Assembly (NCBI GenBank): GCA_022495005.1
Contig: JAGYXB010001065.1
Span: 248,001-312,000 of the forward strand
Direction: 5' to 3'
DNA: 64,000 nt
From: Rhyacophila brunnea
Lineage: Eukaryota; Arthropoda; Insecta; Trichoptera; Rhyacophilidae
Shown here: positions 57,901 to 60,129 of the stretch, piece by piece
How the letters are laid out: every line of letters starts with the position of its first letter
How positions within the stretch are numbered: the stretch's first letter is position 1
Notes under the pieces: model-generated
Told to the model about the DNA's origin: nothing
Database searches by the model: none
Seen by the model: only the letters and a program-made list of their open reading frames with translations
Position numbers and translations under genes: made by a program

Positions 57901-59442
57901 AATTATATCTAATGTCCATCTAATGGCGATACAAAAGCTGTATCGTCAGCGCTGTAAGGATTAAAAAAACCACAAACCTTATTGTCTTATATTTTGCAAA
58001 TTTTGAATCGCAGCGTGGAGAAAAATATGACTCTATTCCAACATTTGCAGATTTTATTGAAAAAATCGAAGCTTGAAAAATTCGCAGCGAGAATTTTGTT
58101 TTACGTGCGACACATTTTACTTATATCTAAATCTAATTAGGTAATGACGTTGCTATTAAATGAAACTTAATAAACATCATGTACTTTGAGAGAGAAGCGA
58201 GCTTTTTTGCCGATTTATTTGGATGGTTACGATATAATAAACTATTAATAGTAAGTATATAAACAAGTGTTTTATAGAACACTGCATACAGTAGATAATA
58301 ATATCGATAATATAATTAATACTATCGACCGAAGGTACTTGATGGAATTTGAATTTAAATCCATTCGAATTTTAATATCGATAAGTTCTTATATTATTAG
58401 ATATACATATTAATAAAAATAAATAGTAATACTGTTATATCTGCTCAAGTAGAAATTCAAACATTATCATGTCACCAAACAGTCAAAATACTGAATTGTT
58501 CCATACGTTATATTATTATGTTTATAGCCGTTTTATTGTGCCGATGTGCGGTTCTGTAAACCAAATCTCGAATAACTGAGGTATATCCGTGCAGTTAGTG
58601 TTATTTGTTGTTGTCTTGTTTTTCCACTTTTTTGATCTTATAACATCATTTTACATTTACCTACATGTACTTATAAATGCTTTATGAATTTGCCTATATT
58701 TATATATATTATTTAATTATATTATAAAACGTTTTAAGTTGTTCTAATAAAATATCTCATAAGGCACAGATGGCGATTTAATAAGAATTTTACAATATAT
58801 TAAATATATGCGTGTGTTTGCAATATTAGCTTGTTATGTTTTATAAACATCTTTGCAGCACAACTATATTAGTGTACTTTTACATTTTACCATTCTGTGG
58901 CCGTTTATAGTGTAAGTACTCTAAATTGTATAATGGTTAATTTCAACTAGTAATAAACTATGAATACCTACATCAATCTATTTGCGCAAATTATTAATTG
59001 GCAGTTATTATAAGTATATAATATGTTTATCAGATATTCCAAATTATAAATATTCAATAACGTATATTACATTCTTAAATCTTGTGTATTATTCATTGAA
59101 TAAAAAGTAAATTAATGTAAGTTAATTTAAAAAAAATATCATTTATTTGCAATTTAATATTTTAATTACTTTTCTCATAACCTAAAAGTAATATTATGAA
59201 ATTTGATACTTTTGTGTTGTTAATGACAAACATCTCATAATATGGAAACGAATTACAACTTTTGTTTCATTGTGGCTTAATCTAGGTTTATATTATTTCA
59301 ACGTTTATTTTTTCTTTTCAGAAATGAACCTTTTGGCTTGTACAGGTTATCATATTTGTATTACACACTAATTGGAACTCTCACGTCGATAACAGTCGGC
59401 CTTATTGTATCCTTCCTGACGGGACCTAATGATCCCAGAATG
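6832..59442 (+). CDS. SLC5-family Na+:solute symporter gene, partial, ten exons recognised
   Basis: Plasma-membrane sodium-coupled transporter, most like insect monocarboxylate/multivitamin-type SLC5 proteins; the substrate cannot be read from sequence. Exons: 6832-6991, 27522-27639, 29787-29854, 34788-34942, 46769-46909, 47910-48128, 50313-50440, 51340-51482, 54753-54949 and 59322-59442. All intron ends are GT..AG and the phases join at all nine junctions, giving about 483 residues with no stop. Family marks in order: YISGISLLGLPAEMYTFG, YTTLGGLKAVVWTD, HTFW, HDCDP, PGLPGIFVSGVFSAAL, SSMSTGLNSM, VFLVEK, FFPWAN, GALVGG, YRLSYLYYT. About twelve hydrophobic membrane segments are present. Family members are about 580-620 residues, so roughly 55-60 N-terminal residues (left of the window) and a C-terminal tail are missing. 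Introns measure 20530, 2147, 4933, 11826, 1000, 2184, 899, 3270 and 4372 bp, and the long ones are full of transposons. Confidence 0.93.
7648..7870 (+). repeat. tRNA-derived SINE, family S1, copy 1
   Basis: The head GCGATAGCCGAGTGGTAACG resembles a tRNA box A, with a decayed box B (GTGCAAATTCTGG) downstream. The body GGACCTAATAGGTTGAG ... ACATCCATTTCTCG is shared with the copy at 27954-28182, followed by an A-rich run and a conserved tail. It lies in the first intron. Confidence 0.7.
8107..9214 (-). mobile_element. hAT element, degenerate, 1.1 kb
   Basis: The ends CAGGGGTGGCCAACTTG (8107) and CGGTTTGGCTACCACTG (to 9214) are inverted and typical of hAT (CAGNGGTGGCCAA). The flanking 8-mers tctttaac and gtttagac agree only in part, so the target duplication is decayed or absent. 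Internally the - strand carries the C-terminal part of a transposase. Confidence 0.8.
8458..8856 (-). pseudogene. hAT transposase C-terminal (dimerisation) domain remnant
   Basis: A 132-codon frame with FWRSLPCEHFPELRKFVKSY, then FGSTYRCEQAFSSMKLIKSK and SRITDLNLKNSLLLSVTNL. This is the hAT C-terminal dimerisation region of transposases related to the GTF2IRD2/ZBED type. The N-terminal zinc finger and DDE residues are missing, and a GA-rich microsatellite (8470-8487) lies at the 3' end. Not functional. Confidence 0.82.
10060..10150 (+). repeat. SINE-like tRNA head, family S2
   Basis: GCGATACCCGAGAGACGG here and GCGATACCCGAGAGATAC in the inverted copy near 24550 share a tRNA-like head with box-B-like GAAAATCGATTTC followed by GCGGGGTATC. 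Short tail pieces of the same family lie at 9820-9870. Confidence 0.5.
10330..11190 (-). pseudogene. LINE (non-LTR retrotransposon) reverse-transcriptase C-terminus, decayed
   Basis: Read on the - strand from about 11190, it translates to DLEIIFDSPLSFHSHITPTA, then LHASKLLGFIMRRAKPF before a stop. This is the Jockey-like motif D-L-G-V-x-x-D-x-x-L-x-F-x-x-H-I with the following K-x-L-G-F-I-x-R. Further downstream pieces are in shifted frames. It is a 5'-truncated relic with many stops. Confidence 0.72.
11200..12030. other. Intron sequence, nothing recognised
   Basis: AT-rich, with no open frame and no repeat shared elsewhere in the window that could be confirmed. Confidence 0.4.
12034..12249 (-). 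other. Short cysteine-rich open frame, unrecognised
   Basis: The frame has no in-frame ATG; it opens after a stop and begins with a hydrophobic LVLIVSLTAC stretch, then CPCFKLGRRFSLTV, LCTRGEWLDDKCYKCPEEDQ and a tail ending KLDMSL. Six cysteines in about 70 residues and a signal-like start suggest a small secreted peptide. However there is no ATG and no convincing splice acceptor, and a poly(T) run on the other strand follows its end. It may be a transposon or pseudogene fragment. Confidence 0.2.
12255..12995. other. Intron sequence, nothing recognised
   Basis: No coding frame or repeat structure seen. Confidence 0.4.
13000..13165 (-). pseudogene. LINE reverse-transcriptase C-terminal fragment
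   Basis: On the - strand it reads MFEMWCWRDTLRRYIVDSKK followed by a stop, matching the F-E-M-W-C-W-R-R-M-L motif of CR1/RTE-like LINE proteins. Adjacent codons (TAKRKTWDP) are in shifted frames. Confidence 0.6.
13170..14180. other. Intron sequence with a T homopolymer, otherwise unrecognised
   Basis: A T run lies at about 13528-13543. No coding frame or family repeat seen. Confidence 0.4.
14184..14628 (+). repeat. Short dispersed repeat B, copy 1
   Basis: This begins AATTACAACGTTTTTCTTAG and GTCGTATTCTTATTTGTCCG, and ends TTTTTATCTTGTAATTATG. AATTACAA is inverted at the two ends, so it may be a MITE-like unit of about 440 bp. Shared interior blocks include TTTTTAACTAACTTC, ATATCAGAACACG, TTCTGTTTTGTATGAAAAG, GGGGGTCCTAG and GATTCAACAGAAAA. 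Other copies are at 21846, 26056, 28890 and 49086. Non-coding. Confidence 0.75.
14640..15820. other. Intron sequence, nothing recognised
   Basis: No open frame or confirmed repeat. A pair of purine/pyrimidine stretches near 14950 and 15015 (cttcttccttctttcc and its rough complement) is noted only. Confidence 0.4.
15829..16017. mobile_element. Fold-back palindromic element with telomere-like core, copy 1 (189 bp)
   Basis: The two arms of about 73 bp are near-perfect inverted copies, starting GGTACTGTTCGG and ending CCGAACAGTACC. The spacer contains CCTAACCTAACCTAA, three units of the insect telomere repeat (TTAGG complement), plus degenerate units CTAAACTAACCC. A perfect 8-bp duplication TAAAAATT flanks it (15821-15828 and 16018-16025), which shows transposition. 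Non-coding. Confidence 0.88.
16026..17290. other. Intron sequence, nothing recognised
   Basis: No coding frame. Short dinucleotide runs only. Confidence 0.4.
17296..17479. mobile_element. Fold-back palindromic element with telomere-like core, copy 2 (184 bp)
   Basis: Same arms as the copy at 15829. Here the spacer is on the other strand: TTAGTTTGGGTTAG then TTTAGGTTAGGTTAGGTTAG, four TTAGG units running directly into the arm AACCTAACAAAT. No matching 8-bp duplication is visible. The left arm differs from the right by a few substitutions. It abuts a hAT relic on its right. Confidence 0.82.
17496..18106 (-). pseudogene. hAT transposase C-terminal relic with right terminal repeat
   Basis: The right end is GGCCGCAGTTTCCCCCCCCTG at 18086-18106, the complement of a hAT end, followed by gtctagaa, which fits the hAT duplication consensus nTCTAGAn. 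On the - strand the protein reads ILRDPFSIYFDSVPTELQLE, then ISKFYNALNSDKFDQRKDYA and KMFVIFGSTY. A frameshift follows, then CEQTLSIMNLNKNSLRSNIS with DAHLQAVLR. This is the hAT C-terminal domain. The left part of the element is missing. Confidence 0.82.
18691..19235 (+). mobile_element. TIR element C, copy 1, carrying a tRNA-like segment
   Basis: The inverted ends are GAAGTTATACTTCTTTTGGCG (from about 18695) and its complement GCAAAAGAAGTATAACTTC near 19184-19202. Relatives are at 31372, 39629 and 56480-57205. The interior here holds a tRNA-like segment on the - strand. No transposase frame. The flanking text before the left end (GATTCGGCGCATTGACTTAT) recurs before the copy at 56698, so the unit or its duplicated source extends further left. 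Confidence 0.75.
18792..18866 (-). other. tRNA-like segment (Ile-type, anticodon GAT) inside element C
   Basis: On the - strand: box-A-like TGGCGTAAAGGTAGTGCG, an anticodon arm with loop CTGATAA, then box-B-like GGGTCGAATCC. The acceptor stem does not pair, so it is not a functional tRNA gene. Better preserved in the copy at 56808. Confidence 0.6.
19240..20480. other. Intron sequence, nothing recognised apart from a small palindrome
   Basis: CAGGTTACGTTACAATATAA near 19575 and its inverse TATTGTAACCTG form a 34-bp imperfect hairpin. No exon or repeat family identified. Confidence 0.4.
20486..20660 (+). repeat. SINE-like repeat, family S3, copy 2
   Basis: The head CCCATAGCTCAGAGCTTACG with box-B-like GGTTTGATTTCC, then CACAATA and TGTCATTGGGTCTCATGGTC. 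It shares head-body order with 6512-6690. Confidence 0.55.
20690..20880 (+). repeat. SINE-like tRNA head (single copy, S5)
   Basis: GTCAATTAGAGATCGAAAGG followed by TAATTGGTTCGACCACACAC resembles tRNA boxes A and B with 3' extension. No second copy in the window. Confidence 0.35.
20960..21175 (+). pseudogene. LINE reverse-transcriptase C-terminal fragment
   Basis: The + strand frame reads FFKLTGFRRPGKPISTIYTV, ELRDADMIWSIARRL, MDSWWRRVVSIYSK, stop. R-R-P-G-K-P and W-W-R-R-V are the closing motifs of CR1/RTE-like LINE ORF2 proteins (G-R-R-x-x-G-R-P ... D-R-x-x-W-R). Shifted and truncated. Confidence 0.6.
21846..22290 (-). repeat. Short dispersed repeat B, copy 2 (inverted)
   Basis: Inverse of the 14184 unit: starts AATTACAAGAACTTTTTATA and ends ACAAACAAGAATACGACCTA. 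Two chance frames overlap it (22107-22319 and 22113-22424); neither is a gene. An internal duplication of the ACAAGAAAAAAT block near 22218-22255 is special to this copy. Confidence 0.72.
22291..23029. other. Intron sequence, nothing recognised
   Basis: No coding frame or confirmed repeat. Confidence 0.4.
23030..23741 (+). mobile_element. TTAA element copy A4
   Basis: Matches A3 from ACGCGCGTTAACATAATTTT to the right terminus (gaccTACGCTGAGCATGTACCCC), then TTAA at 23742-23745. The left boundary (aaaaaaaatcggttaggtac) lacks the terminal repeat. Non-coding. Confidence 0.75.
24343..24575 (-). repeat. SINE-like repeat, family S2 (inverted)
   Basis: On the - strand: head GTGCGATACCCGAGAGATAC with GCTCGATTACTGCGGGGTG, then an A/T-rich body (GTTCAATTATTTTTTATTCG, CAAGATTTAAAAATG). 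A + strand tail piece of the same family abuts at 24583-24660, and related tails lie at 37735, 38700 and 59040. Confidence 0.5.
24665..25960. other. Intron sequence, locally GC-richer, unrecognised
   Basis: The 24890-25350 segment is less AT-rich than its surroundings and holds CRE-like TGACGTCA within acaatgacgtcacacgg. No coding frame or repeat match in the window. It could be an old non-coding element. Confidence 0.35.
26056..27370 (+). repeat. Short dispersed repeat B, copy 3, split by TTAA element A3
   Basis: Left part 26056-26201 (GGTCGTATTCTTATTTGTCC ... CACGATGCCAATGCATTTTAA) and right part 27076-27370 (TTAAGTAGAATTGAATTC ... TTGTAATTATG) match copy 1 on either side of the insertion. 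About 25 bp present between two TTAA sites in copy 1 are missing here. Confidence 0.75.
26202..27075 (+). mobile_element. TTAA element copy A3, both ends present (874 bp)
   Basis: TTAA at 26198-26201 and 27076-27079. The left end is GGGGGGACATGCTCAGCG and the right end is the complement of GGGCGGATGTGCTCAGCG. The inverted repeats extend about 60 bp, to GCATGATC. A second terminus-like TTAAGGGCGGACGTGCTCAC sits inside at 26365, where shorter copies would start. Non-coding; the frame at 26275-26622 is chance. TTAA target and GGG ends suggest a piggyBac-type non-autonomous element. Confidence 0.82.
27522..27639 (+). CDS. SLC5 transporter exon (TM4)
   Basis: 118 nt, phase 0 at the start. The acceptor is atttatttcag and the donor is CAAG|gtaagt. 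It encodes YLRLRFNQSVRVLGS followed by a hydrophobic segment IIKMMLYIPMVIYVPALAFS, the fourth membrane segment of the family. It joins exactly after ...SSYE of the previous exon, matching the family order Y-E-Y-L-x-x-R-F. The last G forms a Val codon with the next exon (VTGIN). It follows the 20.5-kb intron. Confidence 0.93.
27747..28420. mobile_element. MITE-like element, 38-bp inverted ends, with a SINE inside
   Basis: ATATGAATACGTGTATTTAT then TAAGGCGCTAAGTACCAA at 27747-27784 is repeated inverted at 28383-28420 with three mismatches. Total 674 bp, of which about 238 bp is a later SINE plus its duplicated target. No coding frame. It lies in the intron after 27639. Confidence 0.8.
27954..28182 (+). 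repeat. tRNA-derived SINE, family S1, copy 2, with perfect target duplication
   Basis: The head CGGCATAAGCGTTGGACTAT and a perfect T-arm (CCAGG, loop, CCTGG; box B GGTTCGAATCC) are followed by body GGACCTAATAGGTTGAGC and ACATCCATTTCTCG, a hairpin-like GATCCTATCAGGATC and a poly(A) tail. AAGTACCAC is duplicated at 27945-27953 and 28183-28191. The acceptor stem does not pair, so it is a SINE and not a tRNA gene. It looks young. Confidence 0.88.
28890..29309 (+). repeat. Short dispersed repeat B, copy 4
   Basis: Starts ATTACAACGTTTTTCTTAG and ends TTTATCTTGTAATTATT, with the shared interior (TTTTTAACTAACTAAC, AGTGGGTCCTAGGAAC). It lies between exons 27522 and 29787. Confidence 0.75.
29787..29854 (+). 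CDS. SLC5 transporter exon (TM5, start of the GGLKAV motif)
   Basis: 68 nt. The acceptor is gtttcag and the donor is TTG|gtgagt. It encodes TGINLHLISPIV then a hydrophobic stretch ending FYTTL, the fifth membrane segment. Spliced to the next exon it makes YTTLGGLKAVVWTD, which matches the core of the sodium:solute symporter signature. It is too short to be found as a free reading frame and was recognised by motif and phase. Confidence 0.92.
30150..30350 (-). repeat. Dispersed repeat E, copy 1
   Basis: On the - strand: ACTATCGACCGAAGGTACTT, GATGGAATTTGAATTTAA, later GAAGATGCCGAAAGGTAAAA and CCCGGGTCGT. Shared with 43690-43850 and 58318-58400. Possibly a LINE 3' end, but no protein match is readable. 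Confidence 0.5.
30355..31365. other. Intron sequence, nothing recognised
   Basis: The frame at 31024-31209 has no recognisable product. AT-rich. Confidence 0.4.
31372..32062 (+). mobile_element. TIR element C, copy 2 (no tRNA-like segment)
   Basis: The left end TTTGAAGTTATACTTCCTTT is followed by GGCGTGTGACG blocks. The right part (GGGTACTTCTGAATCGATTA, GTTGGTCCAATACAGTACAC) matches copy 3 at 40120-40190 and ends at acacacatcgattttt. The right inverted end itself is lost. Non-coding. Confidence 0.6.
32500..33320 (-). pseudogene. Decayed transposase-like relic (arthropod HKFxExGHS family)
   Basis: On the - strand the frame 33076-32846 contains NNTFPHYFVMFTNINIIEHK followed by FMENGHSYTKVKRSESAVK, resembling the H-K-F-x-E-x-G-H-[ST]-x-[MT]-x-x-D-S-x-H motif of an insect transposase-derived protein family. 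Farther on, 32720-32580 reads AEIPRELTQLYKKIFPIAEA, KKK and, after a frameshift in an A run, DLLNLYKS, in the order expected for its C-terminal region. Key acidic residues are replaced or lost. The family assignment comes from memory of similar proteins and was not tested. Confidence 0.42.
33330..34780. other. Intron sequence, nothing recognised
   Basis: AT-rich, no frame or repeat match found. Confidence 0.4.
34788..34942 (+). CDS. SLC5 transporter exon (GGLKAVVWTD, TM6)
   Basis: 155 nt, phase 0 start. The acceptor is atttttacag and the donor is TTCAA|gtaaaa. It reads GGLKAVVWTDTLQTILMFGG, then a hydrophobic sixth membrane segment, then an extracellular stretch with FDRTIKGDRLEFF. The final AA joins T of the next exon to give Asn (FFNFDINP), as in the family's N-F-D-x-D-P pattern. 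The next intron is 11.8 kb. Confidence 0.94.
34950..37730. other. Intron sequence, nothing recognised
   Basis: Several short frames (35080-35449 on +, 37235-37456 on -) have no recognisable product and AT-driven composition. Confidence 0.4.
37735..37905 (-). repeat. SINE-like repeat, family S2, copy with intact box B
   Basis: On the - strand: ACCGGGCGCGAATTCCGGAG, AGCGCAGGTTTAAATCCTGA (box B GGTTTAAATCC), then an A/T-rich body ending GAATTATTCGTTGAATAAA. A headless relative lies at 38700-38830. Confidence 0.55.
37910..39620. other. Intron sequence with a headless S2 tail, otherwise unrecognised
   Basis: ACGAATAATTATTCATAACA at 38708 and following is an S2 body. The rest, including the GC-richer 38150-38300 block, has no readable feature. 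Confidence 0.4.
39629..40350 (+). mobile_element. TIR element C, copy 3 (no tRNA-like segment)
   Basis: The left end TTTGAAGTTATACTTCTTTT with GGCGCGTTTGGGAAAACAGA, and the right end TTACGCCAAATAAGTATCAC then TTCTAACGCGCG and ACACACACCGAT. The interior is AT-rich with no tRNA-like part, and shares its right third with copy 2. The frame 39298-39717 on the - strand only overlaps its left end and is chance. Confidence 0.7.
40679..41618 (-). mobile_element. hAT element with transposase relic (940 bp)
   Basis: The ends CAGTGTTTTCCAAACTTTAT and the complement of CAGCGATTTCCAAACTGG are inverted. The flanking 8-mers atttagtg and agttaata agree at five positions. On the - strand the frames 40876-41106 and 40853-41071 contain CETGFSALATMKSKYRPRL, part of the E-x-G-F-S-A-L motif of ZBED/SCAND3-type hAT transposases, with the shift to VEIKHSVLRNK. 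Only this small piece of the protein remains. Confidence 0.8.
41690..42800 (+). pseudogene. R1-type LINE 3' end, split by a hAT-type MITE
   Basis: In the + frame, about 41805-42010 reads CPCGGEINDENHILCESPKM, CTEKEELLNSV, stop, PAVGPIGSSDLVATKTNFIA, FRKFAASYCQREDLFS, the cysteine/histidine-containing C-terminal region of an R1-clade LINE. The same family lies at 53297-53641 (- strand). The 3' UTR continues (complement of ACGGGACCCTACC) to 42212 and resumes after the MITE at 42757 (CCATTAACTTCAAT, as in the 53000 copy). The 93-codon frame starting at 41827 is in the wrong phase. Confidence 0.75.
42213..42756. mobile_element. hAT-type MITE (544 bp) in a LINE 3' UTR
   Basis: The ends CAGGGGCGGCTCTACC and the complement of CAGTGGCGGCTGG are inverted. 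The flanks are GGTGGGGG (42205-42212) and GGTGGGGC (42757-42764), an 8-bp target duplication with one difference. No coding frame. Confidence 0.85.
43690..43850 (+). repeat. Dispersed repeat E, copy 2
   Basis: GAGGGTACTTGATGGAATTT, then TTTTGCGACCCGGGCTTTGC and CTTTTGGCATATTCAGGAAC. The second block is in the opposite relative orientation to copy 1, so the unit seems rearranged. Confidence 0.45.
43930..44210 (-). pseudogene. LINE ORF2 C-terminal fragment with CT microsatellite
   Basis: On the - strand: GACTCATGGGCTGGTCACTT (reads like W-A-G-H-L), then R-x-x-N-I-K-R-K-A-E-R-R, then a microsatellite, then RNSWRTVMQSAVISLEVVV, the R-W-x-D-D-I-x-R-x-A-G-x-x-W ... D-R-x-x-W-R order of endonuclease-type LINE ends. 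A (CT)n run at 44001-44034 splits it. Confidence 0.5.
44215..45590. other. Intron sequence, nothing recognised
   Basis: Frames at 44267-44560 (+) and 44407-44673 (-) overlap on opposite strands and neither has a known motif. Confidence 0.4.
45600..45745 (-). pseudogene. LINE fragment D, copy 2 (uninterrupted)
   Basis: On the - strand it reads LGTKISQKNEMNFDLANKL followed by shifted codons, with the same nucleotide blocks as the split copy at 25965-27440. It serves as the empty-site reference for the B3 insertion. Confidence 0.5.
45750..46765. other. Intron sequence, nothing recognised
   Basis: AT-rich with no frame; the next exon starts at 46769. Confidence 0.4.
46769..46909 (+). CDS. SLC5 transporter exon (RHTFW, TM7)
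   Basis: 141 nt. The acceptor is atctttcag and the donor is AAAT|gtaagt. It encodes FDINPFIRHTFWTTTVGNYF, then SWLASCSVNQAMVQRCLSM and PTLRTAN. R-H-T-F-W and the V-N-Q-x-x-V-Q-R motif of the seventh membrane segment and its following loop are strong family marks. No chance reading frame masks it, but it has no in-frame Met near its start, so frame-based searches can miss it. It was found by motif and phase. Confidence 0.93.
46915..47905. other. Intron, nothing recognised
   Basis: A 1.0-kb AT-rich intron between two secure exons. Confidence 0.5.
47910..48128 (+). CDS. SLC5 transporter exon (TM8, HDCDPL, PGLPG)
   Basis: 219 nt. The acceptor is tttttatag and the donor is TTAAG|gtaaat. It encodes TIGILAAGIVSIVSMCCYTG, LVIYATFHDCDPLSTG, SKSDQLLPYFVM, and PGLPGIFVSGVFSAAL. 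H-D-C-D-P and P-G-L-P-G-[IL]-F-V are near-diagnostic for this SLC5 branch. The exon ends in AG, which forms Ser with the first base of the next exon. Confidence 0.95.
48135..49080. other. Intron, nothing recognised
   Basis: A TTAATTAATTAATTAA run near 48759-48775. No exon. Confidence 0.45.
49086..49548 (+). repeat. Short dispersed repeat B, copy 5
   Basis: Starts TAGCTCGTATTCTTCGTTTA, shares TTTTTAACTAACTTCCCAAC, GGGGGTCCTAGCAACTAAA and GATTCAACAGAAAA, and ends CTTTTTATCTTGAAATTAT. The left 80 bp is rearranged or internally duplicated compared with the other copies. Confidence 0.7.
49555..50305. other. Intron, nothing recognised
   Basis: AT-rich sequence up to the acceptor at 50312. Confidence 0.45.
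50313..50440 (+). CDS. SLC5 transporter exon (serine-rich sodium-site segment, TM9-TM10)
   Basis: 128 nt. The acceptor is ttatgtttaag and the donor is ATAG|gtgtgt. It encodes SMSTGLNSMTGVIFEDLIRP, then MYKKPISEGTASFIMKIIVI. Together with the AG of the previous exon it gives A-L-S-S-M-S-T-G-L-N-S-M, which by homology to vSGLT contains the serines of the conserved Na+ (Na2) site. A 92-codon chance frame on the - strand covers this interval and hides the exon. Both flanking phases match (AG|C and G|GT), so the protein is continuous across it. Confidence 0.93.
50445..51335. other. Intron, GC-richer middle part
   Basis: The 50920-51240 block is GC-richer than typical here (TATGCGCATGCGTAGTG, GAACCGCACCGCGCAGTGC) but has no frame or repeat match in the window. 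Confidence 0.4.
51340..51482 (+). CDS. SLC5 transporter exon (VEKMG, TM11)
   Basis: 143 nt. The acceptor is ttattgcag and the donor is ACG|gttaga, a weaker GT donor than the others. It encodes IVCVGLVFLVEKMGALIQAG and KSLAGITAGSLLGLFSLGMF plus FPWANTT. The motifs V-F-L-V-E-K, G-I-T-A-G-x-L-L-G-L-F and F-F-P-W-A-N are typical of the family. It is phase 0 into the next exon. Confidence 0.94.
51490..52690. other. Intron, very AT-rich, nothing recognised
   Basis: No frame or repeat match. Confidence 0.45.
52700..52800 (+). repeat. SINE-like tRNA head (single copy, S4)
   Basis: GGTGGGCAAGTTAGTTGAGT with GGCAGTCAATT (box-A-like), then GGATTTGATCCTCGTTGCCG (box-B-like), then AAAAAAATGC. Only one copy here. 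Confidence 0.4.
53000..53650 (-). pseudogene. R1-type LINE 3' end: ORF2 C-terminus plus 3' UTR
   Basis: The frame 53641-53297 (115 codons) reads FPDIKWRMEITKYLTPDHHT, FVTGHGGFVGKLFELGLASH, PTCPCGWEIQDANHILWEYL, then SVQPAVGSIGPSETVATKAN and AASYCGREDLFT, stop. T-G-H-G-x-F and C-P-C-G ... H-I-L-W-E form the conserved C-terminal zinc-binding region after the RNase H-like part of R1-clade LINEs. The 3' UTR runs to about 53000. The element is 5'-truncated, and the three + strand frames over it are shadows. Confidence 0.85.
53655..54745. other. Intron, nothing recognised
   Basis: Extremely AT-rich around 53830-54110; no frame. Confidence 0.45.
54753..54949 (+). CDS. SLC5 transporter exon (GALVGG, TM12 and extracellular loop)
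   Basis: 197 nt. The acceptor is gctttttcag and the donor is GATGG|gtaagt. It encodes GALVGGLTSTVLVGWMSVGT, then QAALASGLIVNPTKPVSTAG, C, and a polar loop ending HGDNNLSTID. P-V-S-T-x-G-C is the conserved loop motif. The final GG completes Gly with the next exon. Local GC is higher than in the flanking intron. Confidence 0.94.
54955..56470. other. Intron, nothing recognised
   Basis: The - strand frame 55913-56221 is Lys/Asn-rich with no motif and is probably chance in AT-rich DNA. Confidence 0.4.
56480..57205 (+). mobile_element. TIR element C, copies 4 and 5 in tandem (copy 4 truncated)
   Basis: Copy 4 starts AAGTTATACTTCTTTAGGCG at 56481 and breaks off in its tRNA-like part near 56650. 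The bridge GATTCGGCGCACTGACTTAT leads to copy 5, which starts TTTTGAAGTTATACTTCTTT near 56695 and runs to GTTACGCCAAAGAAGTATAA at about 57204. Copy 5 is the same type as copy 1 (tRNA-like segment, CAACGGCGTTCCAATAAGCG). Confidence 0.75.
56808..56876 (-). other. tRNA-like segment (Ile-type, anticodon GAT) inside element C copy 5
   Basis: On the - strand: TGGCGTAATGGTAGTGCG (box A), TTCGG-CTGATAA-CCGAA anticodon arm with anticodon GAT, GGTTCGAATCC (perfect box B). The T-stem has mismatches and the 7-bp acceptor stem does not pair, so it is tRNA-derived and not a working tRNA gene. A truncated third example lies at 56605-56650. Confidence 0.65.
57210..58315. other. Intron, nothing recognised
   Basis: No frame or repeat match. 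Confidence 0.4.
58318..58400 (+). repeat. Dispersed repeat E, copy 3 (short)
   Basis: ACTATCGACCGAAGGTACTT and GATGGAATTTGAATTTAA match the complement of 30310-30350. Confidence 0.5.
58405..59320. other. Intron with an S2 tail piece
   Basis: 59045-59110 (ACATTCTTAAATCTTGTGTA) is an S2 body fragment. The rest is unrecognised. Confidence 0.4.
59322..59442 (+). CDS. SLC5 transporter exon (YRLSYLYYT, TM13), last secure exon
   Basis: 121 nt. The acceptor is tttcttttcag and the donor is ATG|gtatgt. It encodes NEPFGLYRLSYLYYTLIGTL, then TSITVGLIVSFLTG and PNDPRM. Y-R-L-S-Y-L-Y-Y and G-L-I-V-S-F-x-T-G are the last conserved membrane segment of the family. The good GT donor in phase 0 says another exon follows with the cytoplasmic tail. 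It could be outside the window or be the weak candidate at 63229-63408. Confidence 0.94.
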
Positions 59443-59759
59443 GTATGTACATCTTTCGACGTTAATAATTGCAATAATATAATAAGTTTATTAAAATCAT
59501 AGATTAAATAGATAATTAGATGGGGAATTAATATATGTACATAATAATAATAAAGTAGTATTAAGACCATCCCCAGTAATTAGGCAGAGGATATTTAATA
59601 TCTATGAAGATATACATATATATGTTTGTATATTATATAGCATGGGTACTATGATCAGTGATCATGTAGAAATTGAGTATAGGCCCGATAGTAATAAATA
59701 GTAAAACAAAAAAAAAACAAAAAAGAGTATGTAACAACACACATATAAATCCCTCCAAA

Positions 59760-60125
59760 CTAACCCACCCAGTACATCACTCGGCCTTAATCGAACGTAT
59801 CACGAGGCCCTACATTTGCATGTGAAGCATCAGTAGTTGAATATCATGCCTGATAATGTCTCAGGAGCAGATACCCAAGTCTTTGGCGCCACGCTCTCAA
59901 GTGAACTTTGACTGAGTTGACTAGTAGTTAATAAAAACTGCCATGGAAGAGAAAGGCATGGGGAAATAAAAAAATAAATAAATTTAAAAATATATGTATC
60001 ACAATAAAAAAACTTAACCAATAAGTACATACAAAACTATGTGAAGAAACCTTCACTTCCGGAGTAAAACGCCGCTATTTTTTTCGGTCGGACGGTCCGA
60101 TGGGCCCTACATCTGGTTGGACTGA
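59760..60125 (-). pseudogene. R1-type LINE 3' UTR and ORF2 end, short copy
   Basis: Matches the 53040-53410 copy in order: AATCGAACGTATCACGAGGC, GTGAAGCATCAG, CAGGAGCAGATACCCAAG, TGTGAAGAAACCTTCAC and CGGACGGTCCGATGGGCCC. Only the last few dozen codons of the frame remain, and it is cut off near 60125. Confidence 0.7.
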
Positions 60126-60129
60126 GATC

